A stretch of DNA of 64,000 bases, from the NCBI GenBank assembly GCA_029204225.1, contig MU831859.1:1-64000 (forward strand), written 5' to 3'. The translations under genes were made by a program, and so were the position numbers. Each line of letters opens with the position of its first letter. Position 1 is the first letter of the stretch. This stretch comes from Diphasiastrum complanatum. Taxonomy: Eukaryota > Streptophyta > Lycopodiopsida > Lycopodiales > Lycopodiaceae. Positions 48,444 through 64,000 of this stretch are shown here, piece by piece. Below the pieces are notes generated by a model that ran no database searches, was not told the origin of the DNA, and saw only the letters and a program-made list of their open reading frames with translations.

Positions 48444-50260
48444 GTGATCCGATGGAGTGACCTACCCGAAGAGGCAATAACTACAGTAGACGTTGATATT
48501 TGCAACCATGAGACGAATGTCACAACAGTACCGAAGAAGGACAACAAGGATGAAACCACCAAAATGACAAAAAAGAGCAAAAAGAAGGTGTTGGATTCCT
48601 TGAAGTCAATCAAGTTGGACTCAGATACTGCGTCATCTTCTACATAGGTGACATAAAATAAAAAAATGACCAGTCGGGCCAAGATCGATATGCTGAAAGA
48701 GGAATCTTGACGAGCTCTAGTTCACGAGATGCTTGATACTTTCAAGAATTATACATTGGACGACGTGGTAATCATGATGCCGCAAGCCCAATGAGAACCT
48801 CATCAAAGTCAGGCACTAGTGAAACAAGTCTTCGAGGGACCTGCGCGAACACAACCGATGAATCTTGCGGAACCAGGAGAAGAAGAAATTATAGTGCATG
48901 TGGGAGAGCAGTTAACACCCATGCAGTTCAAGAGACTACGATCCTTGTTGGTGGAATATAAAGACTGTTTTGCTTAGAGCTATAGTGATCTAAAGGGCAT
49001 TCCGCCAACAGTAGTCCAACACACCATACCTTTGGTGGACGGAGCAGTCTCCAAGATAAGCTGTTACTACCGCAGCAATCTGAATTATACAGAACTGATC
49101 AAGCAAGAGTTACAGAAGCTTATGGATGCAGATTTCATTTACTAAATTGAGCACACGGAATGGGTATCACCGATAGTTATAGTACCCAAGAAGAATGGCA
49201 AAATGCGTATCTGTGTGAATTTGAAGGCACTTAATGCAGTCACCAAAAAGGACCATTTTCCTTTACCATTTATGGAAAGTGTCCTCGATAGAGTAGCTGG
49301 CGACGAAGCCTACAGTTTTTTGGATGACTTCAGCGGCTACAACTAGGTGAAAATAGCCCCCCAGGACCAGCACAAGACAGCATTCGCCATGGAATGGGGA
49401 ACTTATGCCTATGAAGTGATGCCATTCGGACTTTGCAATGCCCCAAGCACTTTCCAGCGAGTCATGCAGGTGGCATTCAAAGATTATTTGCAAAAATTCC
49501 TGGAAATTTTCTTGGACGATCTGTGCGTGCATGGACCAGATTCAGAACACTTATCCAATTTGGAGAAGGTGCTACAAAAATGCCGCGAATACCAGATCTC
49601 CCTGAATCCAGAAAAATGTCAATTCTGGGTGACACATGGCTTGATACTTGGCCATATAGTGTCAAGACACGAGATCGCCACAGATCTATCAAAGATTAGG
49701 ATCATTGTTGATCTACCACCACCGGGAATGATCCTCGAGGTCTACATTTTCATGGGTCATGCTAACTATTATAGGATCTTCACTCTTGATTTTGCGGAGT
49801 TAGCCAAACCAATTTACAAGCTCAAAACAGATCCACATTGGAATGAGGAAGCTCTAAAGGCTTTCCAAAAGATTAAGAATCCACCCAATTGGTCCAGTGA
49901 GTTCCACGTGCATACAGACGCATTGAAGTATGCAGTTGGAGCAGTCTTAACCCAGCCAGGTGAACACAAGAAAGATTTTCCAATCCGATTTGCAAGCCGA
50001 CAGCTCAGTGATACCGAAATGAATTATTCAACCACAGAGCGGGAAGCACTGGCAATGATCTATGCGGTTAAGAAGTTTTGACACTATTTGATGGCCACAC
50101 ATTTTGCTTTTTATATATCTCGTTAATAAAACTTGCAACACCGAGAGAATCACCAGATGGCTCCTTTTATTGTTGGAATTTGATTTTTGGATAGTAGTTC
50201 GCAAGGGAAAACAACACTACATGGCAGATCATGTGTCACGAATCAAGAGAAAGGAGATTG
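48444..50260 (+). pseudogene. Gypsy element G reverse transcriptase and RNase H
   Basis: From about 48,900: a TAG at 48,975-48,977 at the position of the usual Trp in FAWSY, VSPIVIVPKKNGKMRICVNLKALN, FLDDFSGYN with TAG at 49,344-49,346 in place of the usual Gln, MPFGLCNAPSTFQRVM, and FLDDLCVH at the YxDD site (F-L-D-D). RNase H follows: EFHVHTDALKYAVGAVLTQ, FASRQLSDTEMNYSTTEREALAM, then a frame change near 50,080 and VRKGKQHYMADHVSR. The FGLCNAPSTFQRVM form fits non-chromovirus plant gypsy lineages. Three or more stops and a frameshift inactivate it. The 48,444-48,900 part is spacer without motifs. Confidence 0.88.
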
Positions 50261-51205
50261 CAACCCAACCCAATGATGAGTTGGCAGATGCTGTCTTATT
50301 TTATGTGGATACAGTACCAGAATGGGCTGTCGACATTGTTGAATATCTAATGTGGGGCCAACCAGACAAATCACTACCAAAGGTGGAACAGTGGAAATTG
50401 ATCTTGAAGGATAGACCTTATCAGCTGATTGCCGGCCAGTTGTACCGAAGAGGTCCAGATGAAATTCTTTGGTGGTGTATTCTTCCTCATGAGATCACCC
50501 AGATCATTTCGCTTTCACATGAAGGCATGGGTGGAGGTCATTTTGCATCTAACATTACAATTCGTAAGATCCTGCAATCAAGATGTTGGTGGCCAACGAT
50601 TCATAAAGACACGGAGGAATACTTGAAAAAGTGCGATGTGTGCCAAAGGGCGAGGAGACCAACAAGATTGAACTATGATCTACTGCACCCAATCTTAGCC
50701 AAAGCACCATTCGAAAAATGGGGATTGGTTTATATTGGTCCAATTCACCCTGCAGCAAGGAGTTCTCAGGCTCAATACATAATCGTAGCCACAGACTACC
50801 TCACCAAATGGGTCGAAGCCAAGGCAGTAAGAGTAGCTGATGCTAGGACCACTACCAAGTTCCTTTATGAAAATATCATTGTGCGCTTTGGATGCCCGGT
50901 GGAACTAGTCAATGATCGCGGAAGCCATTTCATCAAGGTCCTGTTGGAGGAATTCTTCGTGATCCACAAAACCAGTACGCCTTATTATCCTCGTGGTAAT
51001 AGGCAAGCAGAATCATCCAATAAGATCCTGTGTAGCGTGCTCACAAAAACAGTTGAAGCTAGCAGATCGTATTGAGAACACAAGTTGCATGCTGTACTAT
51101 GGGCATTCAGGACAACATATAAAGGGAGCACTGATCAAACACCCCTTCCCATTGGTATATGGTCAGGATGTTGTGATGCCAGTAGAGTTTTTAGTTCCTT
51201 CAGCA
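50261..51205 (+). pseudogene. Gypsy element G integrase (3'-truncated)
   Basis: One frame gives the zinc-binding H2C2 region (H..GGHFASNITIRKILQ..WWPTIHKD..CDVCQR) and the catalytic core with VATDYLTKWVEA and VNDRGSHF, holding the two Asp residues, and the Glu in NRQAESSNKIL. After a stop near 51,073 and a frame change it continues to YGQDVVMPVEFLVPS. It then stops exactly where a copia LTR begins at 51,206. No GPY/F, chromodomain, PPT or 3' LTR remains. Confidence 0.9.
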
Positions 51206-51624
51206 TCGTGTAACTTCTAGATTAGAGTGATTAAACATGTACAACTAATCATGAATCACAAGAGTGGTAGATTAGTCACGACCTAGAGTGTATCTGCTGA
51301 TGTCATGCTATCAGATCAGATATCTGTACTTCTGGGTACTTGCATGATCTTGCCGATCCTTTTTGGAGCTTGAGGGCAGAAAAGAATGTCGTGACAATTT
51401 TTGTATCGTATCGTGTCTTTTGACTTTTGCGTCGTCTGAATTTCTCCTGCTGTACCACAAAAAATTCTCTTTCGCGAATCTTTCGCATTCGTGTCCTCTC
51501 GTTAGGATGTTCGTGAACATTTTTTTGCTATGTGTCATTTGACTTTCATGTTCGCAGACTTTTTTGTCAGAGCGAGGGCTGAAAGCTATCAAAGCTTTCA
51601 TAGTAGAAACACTTTGTTTCTTCA
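51206..51624 (-). repeat. 3' LTR of copia fragment H (truncated)
   Basis: On the minus strand it starts TGAAGAAACAAAG after the PPT GAGAGGGAG. It matches the beginning of the plus-strand LTR at 61,866 as far as TTACACGA, where it is cut into gypsy G. About 420 of roughly 900 bp remain. Confidence 0.82.
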
Positions 51625-52014
51625 GCTCCCTCTCAAAGCATGATAGCTACACGACTCCAAGACTGCCCCTCTGTCTCTCAAAAAGTCCTTTGTCTAGGGC
51701 TTTTGTGAAGATGTCAGCAACCATGTCTTTCGTTTTGACGAAGGTGGTCTGCAGCAGCTTCTTCTCAATCAGATCCCTGATTAAGTGGTACTTGATTGCG
51801 ATGTGTTTCGTCCTTGAGTAAAACACATGATCTTTTATCAGATGTATTGCAGATGTATTATCCATCTACAAAACTAGAGGCTCGTTCCTTGTTTCGCCCA
51901 ATTTGTCTAGGAACTGCTTGAGCCAGATTATTTTGTTGGCCATCTTTGTTGATGCAACGTACTCTACTTCGTAGGATGACTAAGCCACAATGGTCTGCTT
52001 CTTGTTGACCCACA
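51625..52014 (-). pseudogene. Copia fragment H: RNase H C-terminal part
   Basis: WVNKKQTIVA, then TAG at 51,980-51,982 where Gln is usual, SSYEVEYVAS, WLKQFLDKLG, MDNTSAIHLIKDHVFYSRTK, KDMVADIFTKALDKG and the PPT. The upstream side ends at about 52,014, where the GA-rich minisatellite cluster begins, so the rest of the element is absent. It shares its LTR with the copia at 61,866. Confidence 0.87.
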
Positions 52015-56199
<4,185 letters not shown>

Positions 56200-58490
56200 G
56201 GTTCAACTCTTGGGGTTCAAACCGACCAATGTCAGTTGGCATTTTGGAGGAACGCTCTCACAAGCATGATCGGCAGTGGCATTGTCGAGTCAGGTGATAG
56301 CTGCAGTGACACACACATCTATAGATTGGAAATTTTTCTTTCGGAGAGAAATGTAGGCTAGCTTGGAGGTACACAAATTTTGATGGTCACGGGTGATGGA
56401 AGTGCGAGGTGGTGCTAGTTGGAAGCCGTTGGGCAAGATAGCAGACTTGCATTGGACGAGTTGTGTGTGGGATGCAGAGGATGAAGAACGGGTCAATGAT
56501 CACACTTTGGATGCTCTTGGAGAGTAGTAAGTGTGATGTTATGCGGTTTTGCAGTCTCGATAAGTCGATTTTGTTCAAGCCATTTTAATTGTGGAGCAGT
56601 GTATCAGGATTGTCATCAAAGAAATACACTTCAATTGCCTATTATGGGTAAGTCAAGTCAATTTGCCATATCGATATTGCATCAGAAATGCAGATTCCAG
56701 TGATGACAGAGTGCAGATCATTTGGTTTGGGCCATGGAAGATCTCACATGTCCACTTGGAGGGATATTGGCATGCATAGTCATGTGAGGGACTTGATGGT
56801 GGCTTTGGAGTTCACATCTTAGTGTATTCCCAGGGAGTGGCTTGAAACCATTCATAGGAGCAAGTGATAGATGATGTTCTTCAGCTGGTGCATCATGTGT
56901 GGTGACCTAGGGACGGGTGAAGCCTACTTGGAGGTAGGTGGCATGGAGTGTATCTAGTGGTGGTACATATCCTGAGGGTGCATTACGGGGTGATGTGAAT
57001 CTAGCATGCCCATGGTTGTGAGCCAGCAAGGATGGAGATGGTTAATCAGGGAGTGACAGTTGATACTTTGGCAAGTGATCAAGTGAGCTGCATGGCTATA
57101 TGCAAAGTAGTCTCCAGGTTGGCATCAGTTAGCCATCATTATTTGGTAAGTAGGATGTAGCTTTTGGTTAGATCCAGTTGGAGTCTAGTTGCACTACAGG
57201 TGGACAGATTCTCGGGGAGCTATCAGTGGGAAATGGGTACTTGATGATCAGATAGTACAAAGTACAGGGTTCTGGAGCTATCCTATCTGATATGTTGTGG
57301 ATCATGAGTGAGTTATTCATCACGATAGTGGATCTAGTTTGCATTGCTTTGGATTGGACGCTATGATGGATACAGTGTTGGTGAGATAGGCTCCTTGGTG
57401 GGAGGCCTATAGACTGGTCAAATCAGAGTTGGTGATGTCAAGCATGGGAAGTTGAGCCTGCATGAGATGTAGGAGAGGCAAATCATCATCAGTATCTTTG
57501 GGAGATGGGCGAGCTACTCAGGTATAGCCTATGGTGAGATTTTTGTACATTCATTCAGTGAGTCCTTGGTAGACTCTTGTGCTTAAAGCATGGGGAATGG
57601 ATGGGGATCAGCTTTCAAGGCTTATTGGACTGGATGTCAGAGCAAAATAGCTTGGAGCATAGCTTTGTTTGGGAGATACATCATGGATAAGGCTTGGAGC
57701 GCTCATTGGTTCGAGATGGTTGATCTTGGATGATATATGAGGACATCTATATGATATGTTTGGACGTGAGAGCATCTTGGTTATAGGTGCAGGCCATGGT
57801 CAGGGACCTGATTTAGTGACCAGTGGTGTAGCAGCGGATCTACAGGTGACAGGTGCTAGTACGACAGGATATCATAGTTTGTGCAAGCCTGGTCATGTAT
57901 TTGACGTATTCGTGTTGGTTTGCATGAATGTGTGCTTGCATGTTACCTTGTCACAGGAGTCTAGATTTGAGTTGGAGTTTTATGTGGTTGTGCATTTGTT
58001 ATGTTTGAAACAAAGTAGTCATTTTATGCTCATTGACTTGTTGTTATGTCTGCTAGCTGTCTATCTGGTAGGGTATAGTCTTATGGTGGCAGTAAGATTT
58101 CCTCAGGTTGAGTCTCAGTCGTTCATTTATGTCAGCTTTATAAGTTTGTGCTTGTAAGTGTCTAATTCGATGTCAGCCTAGCTAGATGGAGGATGTAAGT
58201 CTCATGGTGGTAGTGGGATTTCCTCAGTTTGAGCCATGTTGCTCATGTGGTCCACTTGTGGTCAAGTCGGATTGGGGACGAGTCAGTTGGTCATGTATGG
58301 TAGACTCTCTGTATGAGCATTGTGTTTATATGATAGTTTTTGAGTCAAACCTAGTGATTTGTTGGTGTGCTTGAGTGTGAGTCAAGTACAGAGTAGCTAT
58401 GATATGCATAAGATCTTTTGGACACTCCAGACGTTGCTACAATATATTGTTTTTTTTACTCCTATCACATTTGAGCTTAAGGGAGAGAGT
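56200..58490 (+). mobile_element. Possible non-coding LTR element interior with PPT
   Basis: The base composition changes sharply at about 56,200 to a G/T-rich, weakly repetitive sequence (GGATG, TTGG, CATGG words) for 2.3 kb. It ends in GAGCTTAAGGGAGAGAG (58,473-58,489), which looks like a copia polypurine tract followed by TTAGAAATTTC. No gag or pol motif is readable. This could be the interior of a large non-autonomous LTR element or a heavily decayed pol region. No matching 5' LTR was found. Confidence 0.35.
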
Positions 58491-61400
58491 TAGAAATTTC
58501 TAATTTGATTCATTAGTATAAGCTATAAATGTGATGATGTAATTAGTGTACACTTTATTTGGTTTACTGTATATTGTTGTGATCGGGACGTGACCCATTA
58601 GGATATATTGACGGGCACTGATCCCGTAGTTGTGGTACGATTGGTGTTGCTTAATAGTGTTCATAACACTATACCGGGGTTTTGGTATGATTATGAAGCC
58701 AGTCATTGGGTTTCTAGTTCAGATATTGCCATAGATTATACTCGAAGGTAACATAAGTTTGAACCCATTCACCTCATAATAATCCATCTCAAATATCTTT
58801 TTCAATGATATAAATATTTTTCATTTACTAATTCTTGTGTTCTCTCCAATCAAGCAAACTTAATTTGATTCAATCTTTGATGCAATTGCCATGATCTATC
58901 TACGAAAGCTTGACCATCTTTTTCAATGGTTTTATCATGATAATGTATGTGGTTTTGGAAATATATAATATATATATAGCTCTAATGGTGTTTTTCAACC
59001 ACTTTGAGCGATAGCTTCTCCATGTTTTTCAATGGATTAGCAATAGCTAATTTATCATGCTAAGTATATTTGTTAAGCATTACACATCACTCAAACTAAG
59101 AAATTTATGATAAATTTTTTTTAAAAGTCATTTTTCTCAATTTTAGTGAATTTTATGAGACCGACTCGCTTCAACTGTCTTTTTCATAATGGTGCAGAGA
59201 ATCTTATTGGAAGATTCAGCTTGACCATTCCCTCTTTTAAGGATCAATTTACCTTTTTGGATCATTCGGATCCGAGTTACGGATTAGAAGTTATAGCCAT
59301 TTGAAATTCCTAATAAGTTTAACTCTTGAAAAGCATATATAATATTCCATTATAAAAATAGAATTTGATTGCTCTTTATTTTCTGGAGTTTTTACAGTAG
59401 AAGGTAAATCTGTAATTCATTAGACTGTAAAAACATACCATTTACTGTATACTATGGGTTATAGATTCAATATGAGCACATAAATCCATTTTTTTTCAGA
59501 TTCATAAAAACAGATACTTAGTATTCATAATAACCGAAAAACTCGGTCTACATGCTTAACCAAATGATTAAACCAAAAAATACAGTTAAAAGGTAAATGA
59601 TTTCACCTCAGATCCTTATGCTCTTACTTAAATTTCAAGGAGGCTGTCCATATGCTAAAGTCTTTTCTTCAACAGTTGGAGTCACTCTGCATTTTTCTTC
59701 AGTAGCCCACATATTTTACTGCCAGACTGCCGGTTCCATCAATATCTTTATCGGGTCGTCTTCTTCATTTTACCAAAAAGTTCTGAATGAAAGGAAGAGG
59801 GGTCGCAGAAGGAAGGAGAGAGATAGATGGAGCGAGAGAGAGAGGTCGGCAGACAGAGAGGGATAGAGTGAGGGAGAGAGATCTCTGAGAGAGATCGAAG
59901 AGGGAGTGCTGACAGTGTCTGTTGACCAGGGATGAACCAGTAGGCAAGAGCGCACGTAAATCTGCATGAAAGGTCTTCTTCCCATGATCATACTCCAGTA
60001 TCAATCAACATAAAATCAAATCATTAAGAAAGAGAATGCAGTAGAAGAATCCATGCCTCTATTCATAACCAGATTACTAGAATGCTCTTCGCTCATAACA
60101 AAAGCAAGCCTCTCCTCTACATTGCAATGAACACTGGAACGAATGAAGTGATGAATGCCCCCCTTTCCGAATGCCTCGAGAACGAGAGAGGTTACCAACC
60201 GCTCACTTTCAAACACCATCCTCTTGTTGTTTTCTACTGAATCCATTTCATGGAATTTGACTTTACTCCTTCTGATAAAAAGTTTCAGCTCCATTTGACA
60301 AGTGTTGATTAAGGATATGTGGGCTCTGAAATATCGAAGAGTCCATGGTAGGACCTCTTCCAACTACTTTTAGAAGTGTATTTTCTTCATAACTGACCTT
60401 CAATAAAGATTATAGCACCTTTCACATCATTTCTTTGTTTCATTTTGAAAACCATCACATGAATATGCGTTTGGCCTCTCAACATAATTTTGAAATTGAT
60501 CAATCAGGTTGTATTTCAATCTTTCGCATTGTGTCGACCTCGACAATTCTTTTCATCCAAGGCACCTGAATGTCTTATAAGCATTTTCACCTGCAAAACT
60601 TTATTTTGACTCGTATATTTTGCAGTGTCCTCAATCGATAAGGATTCATCGATTTTCATCCAAAACCCCTTCAATTGTGAAGCAATGTTACTAAATCCTT
60701 GATTTGAGCTAGAACTCCAAATTTTCTTCGATAATCTTTGATGGATCGTGGTTAATTATTGTTTGAACGATTTTGAGCTTGCCAACGTATTTTGTTTTGT
60801 GGAATATTTTTGGACCTTATGATAAGGTCATGGTCCTAATTATTCAAGGACATCCTTAATCTTCAAAACGGTATTTTCGCTGGTTTGTTGTCTTTGTCTT
60901 GAACTGAACTTTGCTTGTCGTTGTTTGCAGGACCCTTAGCCTTTGGACCTTTCCTTGAAACTTAAGTCAGTGCCTTAAAGGTACCTGGGCATCTTTTATT
61001 AATCATGATATAAAGTACATTTCATCATTACAATATGGTGAAAAATTGCCATTTAATAAAACTACTTATCAACTGTCGATATTATCATCCATCAAAGTCA
61101 GTTATAAGTGTTGCTAAAAATAGCTTATTGTTGTTTAACAAATTTACTAAAAATAGTAACGTAGTAAAAATAGCTCTAATTTGTCTGATATAACTGTCAT
61201 TTGAAACTTGATTATGACATTTAAACATGCCATAGAATTTCCTAGCTACTCTTTAACATAGCCACATTCGTATATCAGTACAAAGTGGCATAATAGCAGA
61301 TTTTGCACATATGAGATACATGTAGCACATTTTCTTCTAGAAAATCAGCATCAATGATTGTAGTTGCTGAAAATTTTGAAATTTTGACCCGAAAAGTGCA

Positions 61401-61865
61401 CTACAACAGCCAACTACCACACATAGGAAAGTTAGCCTAGTGTATGCTATACTTGGAGGCATGTCCCAAGTTTGTCGGTCGAATTTGGCCGTACCGGGCT
61501 GACCTTAGTGTGACAAGTGGTAGGTTAGGACACCTGCCTTTTCATGCAACTATGGATACTCTATATGTGTAGTGTTTCTTTGTAATCTAATAACTTTTGT
61601 TGTGCCATCTTTGAGAGCTTGTGAGGAGTGGCTATGGTGATTGTGTGATGTGATCTGCATACCGCACTAGATTCTATTGGAATTTTAACTCCTTTATGTG
61701 GCTAACTAGAGTCAAATTATTGAACTCAAAGAGGCCTTTACCAAAACCTTGCTTTTTGGAAGAAATCAAACTTGCATTAGTCATAGAGGATAACCCAACA
61801 AGGTCATTGTGTTTTTAGCTAGTTATGCACCTTCCAAAGGGAACACAATGAAATAACAAGATAAT
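58491..61865. other. Mostly unassigned sequence
   Basis: 58,491-58,740 may be the LTR belonging to the preceding PPT. 59,795-59,900 is GA-rich low-complexity sequence. A 115-codon minus-strand frame at 60,016-60,363 (contains LVTSLVLEAFGKGGIHHFIRSS) is the best open frame but I do not recognise it. 60,400-61,865 is AT-rich with nothing identifiable. Confidence 0.4.
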
Positions 61866-62772
61866 TGAAGAAACAAAACGTTTCTACTAACAAAGCTTTG
61901 ATAGCTTTCAGCCCTCGTCCGACGAAAAAGTTCGTGAACACGAAAGTCAAAAGACACAAAGTGAAAATGTTTGCGAACACCTTGATGAGAAGACATGAAT
62001 GCGAAAGATTTGCAAAAGAGATTTTTTTTGCGGTATAACATGAGAAAGTCAGACGACGCGAAAGTCAAAAGACATGAGGCGACATCCGCGACATCCTTTT
62101 CTGCCCTCACGCTCCAAAAAAAGACTGGCAAGATCATGCAAGTACCCAGAAGTATAGATATCTGATCTGATAGCATGACGTCAGCAGATACACTCTAGGT
62201 CGTGGCTAATCTGCCACTCTTGTGATTCATGATTAATTGTTAATGTTTAATCACTCTAATCTAGAAGTTACACGACGCAACTATATACCTTATGGTTGAT
62301 GCATGATATATAGTGTATGAAGAAGTCTAATGCTAGTAAACAAGAAGACGAATAGATTACGAGTCCATCTGCGTGTGAGACAATTTTTTGCATAGGATTT
62401 GTAGATCCACAAGTTTGCTACTCGTGGGAGAACTATATTTCTCTCATGCCAACGCCTTGCATGGATTTGCATGCAGTGCTTGAAGAATCAAAAGAATCAG
62501 TAGATGATTTTGTAGCCGTTGTGCACATATCACTCTTATCATGTCTGATCTTAAATGCAAATTAGTTTGCTGTTATTCGTGTGTCTGATTCAATTATTCA
62601 TTTAATTTTGCACCTTGGTTTGAATTTTGTTGAATGCTGTGTTAATCTCAAACATAGAGCAGCAGTGTCTATCTACATTCTGGAGGACTGTAGGAATGAT
62701 ACAACTGGCAGTGATGAGCAATCATATCTGAAATCCATCCAAATCGTTTGCTTTCACGATTGTTTTGCATCA
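61866..62772 (+). repeat. 5' LTR of copia element I
   Basis: Starts TGAAGAAACAAAACG, matching the minus-strand LTR at 51,624. It ends GCATCA just before the PBS TGGTATCAGAGCC (62,774). At about 907 bp it is the longest LTR here. It contains a TGACGTCA palindrome at about 62,167 and the GATCATGCAAGTACCCAGAAG segment shared with 51,340. Confidence 0.8.
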
Positions 62773-62773
62773 G

Positions 62774-64000
62774 TGGTATCAGAGCCTACCTTGTCATAGT
62801 TTGATGTAGCCGAGAAGCTATCAGATCCAAGAGGCCAAGCATTCAAACAAACAACCATCAACAAGAGAACACACTTCAAAAGCAATGGCTTCAATCAGCA
62901 ACATATAGAGCATGATCTGTATAGTTCTAGATTCTTCAGGATCTAACTTTCTAGCCTGAAAAGTAAGACATCATTGATACTCAAGGGTGAAGATTTATTC
63001 TGCTGGGTGGATGCACAGAGGAGATGCCTACAACATCAGACAAAGAGCTACATGAGTGGGAGGAGAAAAATGACAAGGCAGTAGCGTTGCTATCATCTTC
63101 CATTGAAGATAGTCTCACACTTGACCTGGCTACACTCTTCAAAGCTAAGGAGATGTGGGATACACTGCTCATGAGATCTCAAACAAAATCAATAAGTCGA
63201 ATAATGATGCTGGAAGATCAACTGACAAATCTACAATGGGATGGGAAAGACCTCACTTCTTTTGTAAGGAAGATGAAAGATCTATTTCTATCACTACATG
63301 ACTCTGGAGCAGAGAATGTAGTGTCAGCTGAGAAGCAGCTCACTTACTTTTTGAGAGCCTTACCAGATCTTTCCAGACCACCAAAATCCTACTCGAAAAA
63401 GATCCTACAATGACCCTCAAAAAGGCAATTGTCGAGATTTGAGAGGAAGTCAAGGACAGAGAACACCTTGATCACAATGATGGTTTTGACCAGGCCCTCT
63501 ACGATGACAAAGAAAATTCAAGAAACATTTTAAGCCTAAGAGGGAGTCAAATCAAAGACAGGATCATGATCAGCAAGCAGAGGGGACCAGCAAAGGCAAC
63601 TAGAAGAGCAAAGGGAGGTTGAAACAACAAGGTGGAGAAAAGAAGACTTGCGTGAGATGTAGAAGAGATGGGCACACAGTTGATACATGATGGCTCAATC
63701 CAAAAATTGAGTGTATATACTATCACAAGAAAGGTCATGCAGCCTTGGATTGTCATCTGAACTCGAGAAATAAATCAGCACAGAACAGACAGGAGAATAG
63801 CAACAGTTCATCCTATGTCAAAGAGCTTGAGAGCTCAAAAATGGGCGTTGAGATATCGAACAAAAATTGTTCGACCACCTACATTTGTAAAGACGTGTGT
63901 GCAGCGTCAACATCTGACACACATGAGGTGATCCTAGATTCATGAGCCACCTCACACTTCGTGACATCAAGACGAATTATGTATGATTTTAGAAGTGCCT
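62774..64000 (+). pseudogene. Copia element I: gag and protease start, cut by window end
   Basis: After the PBS, ATG at about 62,885 opens MASISN, with a stop soon after. At 62,957-62,959 TGA replaces the conserved gag Trp (NFLA-stop-KVR). Then comes a 129-codon UBN2-type gag frame at 63,024-63,413 (DKAVALLSSSIEDSLTLDL, TNLQWDGKDLTSFVRKMKDLF, YFLRALPDLSRP). Two knuckle-like regions follow at about 63,650-63,755 (CVRCRRDGHTVDT; CIYYHKKGHAALDC). At about 63,935 comes the protease start VILDS with TGA in the following codon. It is a decayed copy; integrase, RT and RNase H would lie beyond 64,000. Confidence 0.87.

Noticed and set aside
61398-61573. CACTACA...TGTAGTG ends suggesting a 175-bp CACTA MITE
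   Set aside because: Only the first seven bases match between the ends, there are no subterminal repeats and no target duplication was recognised.

Overview
This is nuclear DNA of a land plant, most likely a seed plant. The evidence is one intron-rich host gene encoding a three-RRM Mei2-like RNA-binding protein, plant-type Ty1/copia and Ty3/gypsy retrotransposons primed by initiator-Met-tRNA (TGGTATCAGAGC-type binding sites), a chromodomain gypsy lineage, an L1-type LINE, a CACTA-type terminus and very long GA/CT microsatellites. The introns of the host gene are short (108-523 bp, one of 1.29 kb). I cannot fix the order or family from the sequence.

Layout. 1-4,180: minus-strand LINE pol remnant, a truncated copia element with its LTR, and a 372-bp tandem duplication carrying a coding-like fragment I do not recognise. 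4,184-9,075: mostly featureless, with a SINE-like head, a compound GT/GA microsatellite and a CACTA terminus. 9,076-15,656: the Mei2-like gene on the minus strand. I could join 12 coding exons with GT-AG introns and matching phases into 985 codons. Its probable leader exon, TATA box, GA tract and ACGT-core elements lie at 18,280-19,090, and an unusual array of five dyads sits about 1 kb upstream.

19,500-64,000 is transposon territory, heavily nested and broken. In order: hairpin MITE (20,444); divergent gypsy LTR (21,816); complete but internally deleted chromodomain gypsy with LTRs, PBS, PPT and a 5-bp target duplication (22,767-27,272); 5' halves of two copia elements (27,429-32,280); 3' end of a related gypsy (32,281-33,457); two oppositely oriented copia 3' fragments (33,458-36,554); an LTR ending in a 105-bp CT tract (36,555-36,952); a nearly intact, young copia (39,273-45,408) nested beside older LTRs; a 5'-truncated non-chromodomain gypsy (46,559-51,205); a copia 3' fragment (51,206-52,014); a cluster of CT/GA arrays (52,015-53,216); AT-rich sequence with little recognisable content; an LTR-element-like non-coding region (56,200-58,490); and the 5' half of a copia running off the window (61,866-64,000).

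Only the Mei2-like gene looks like a functioning host gene. I found no convincing new enzymatic or defence system. The points most worth checking are the dyad array and uORF at the Mei2-like promoter, the gag-to-integrase deletion derivative, the palindromic G-box arrays in LTRs, and premature stops that mostly fit C-to-T decay.
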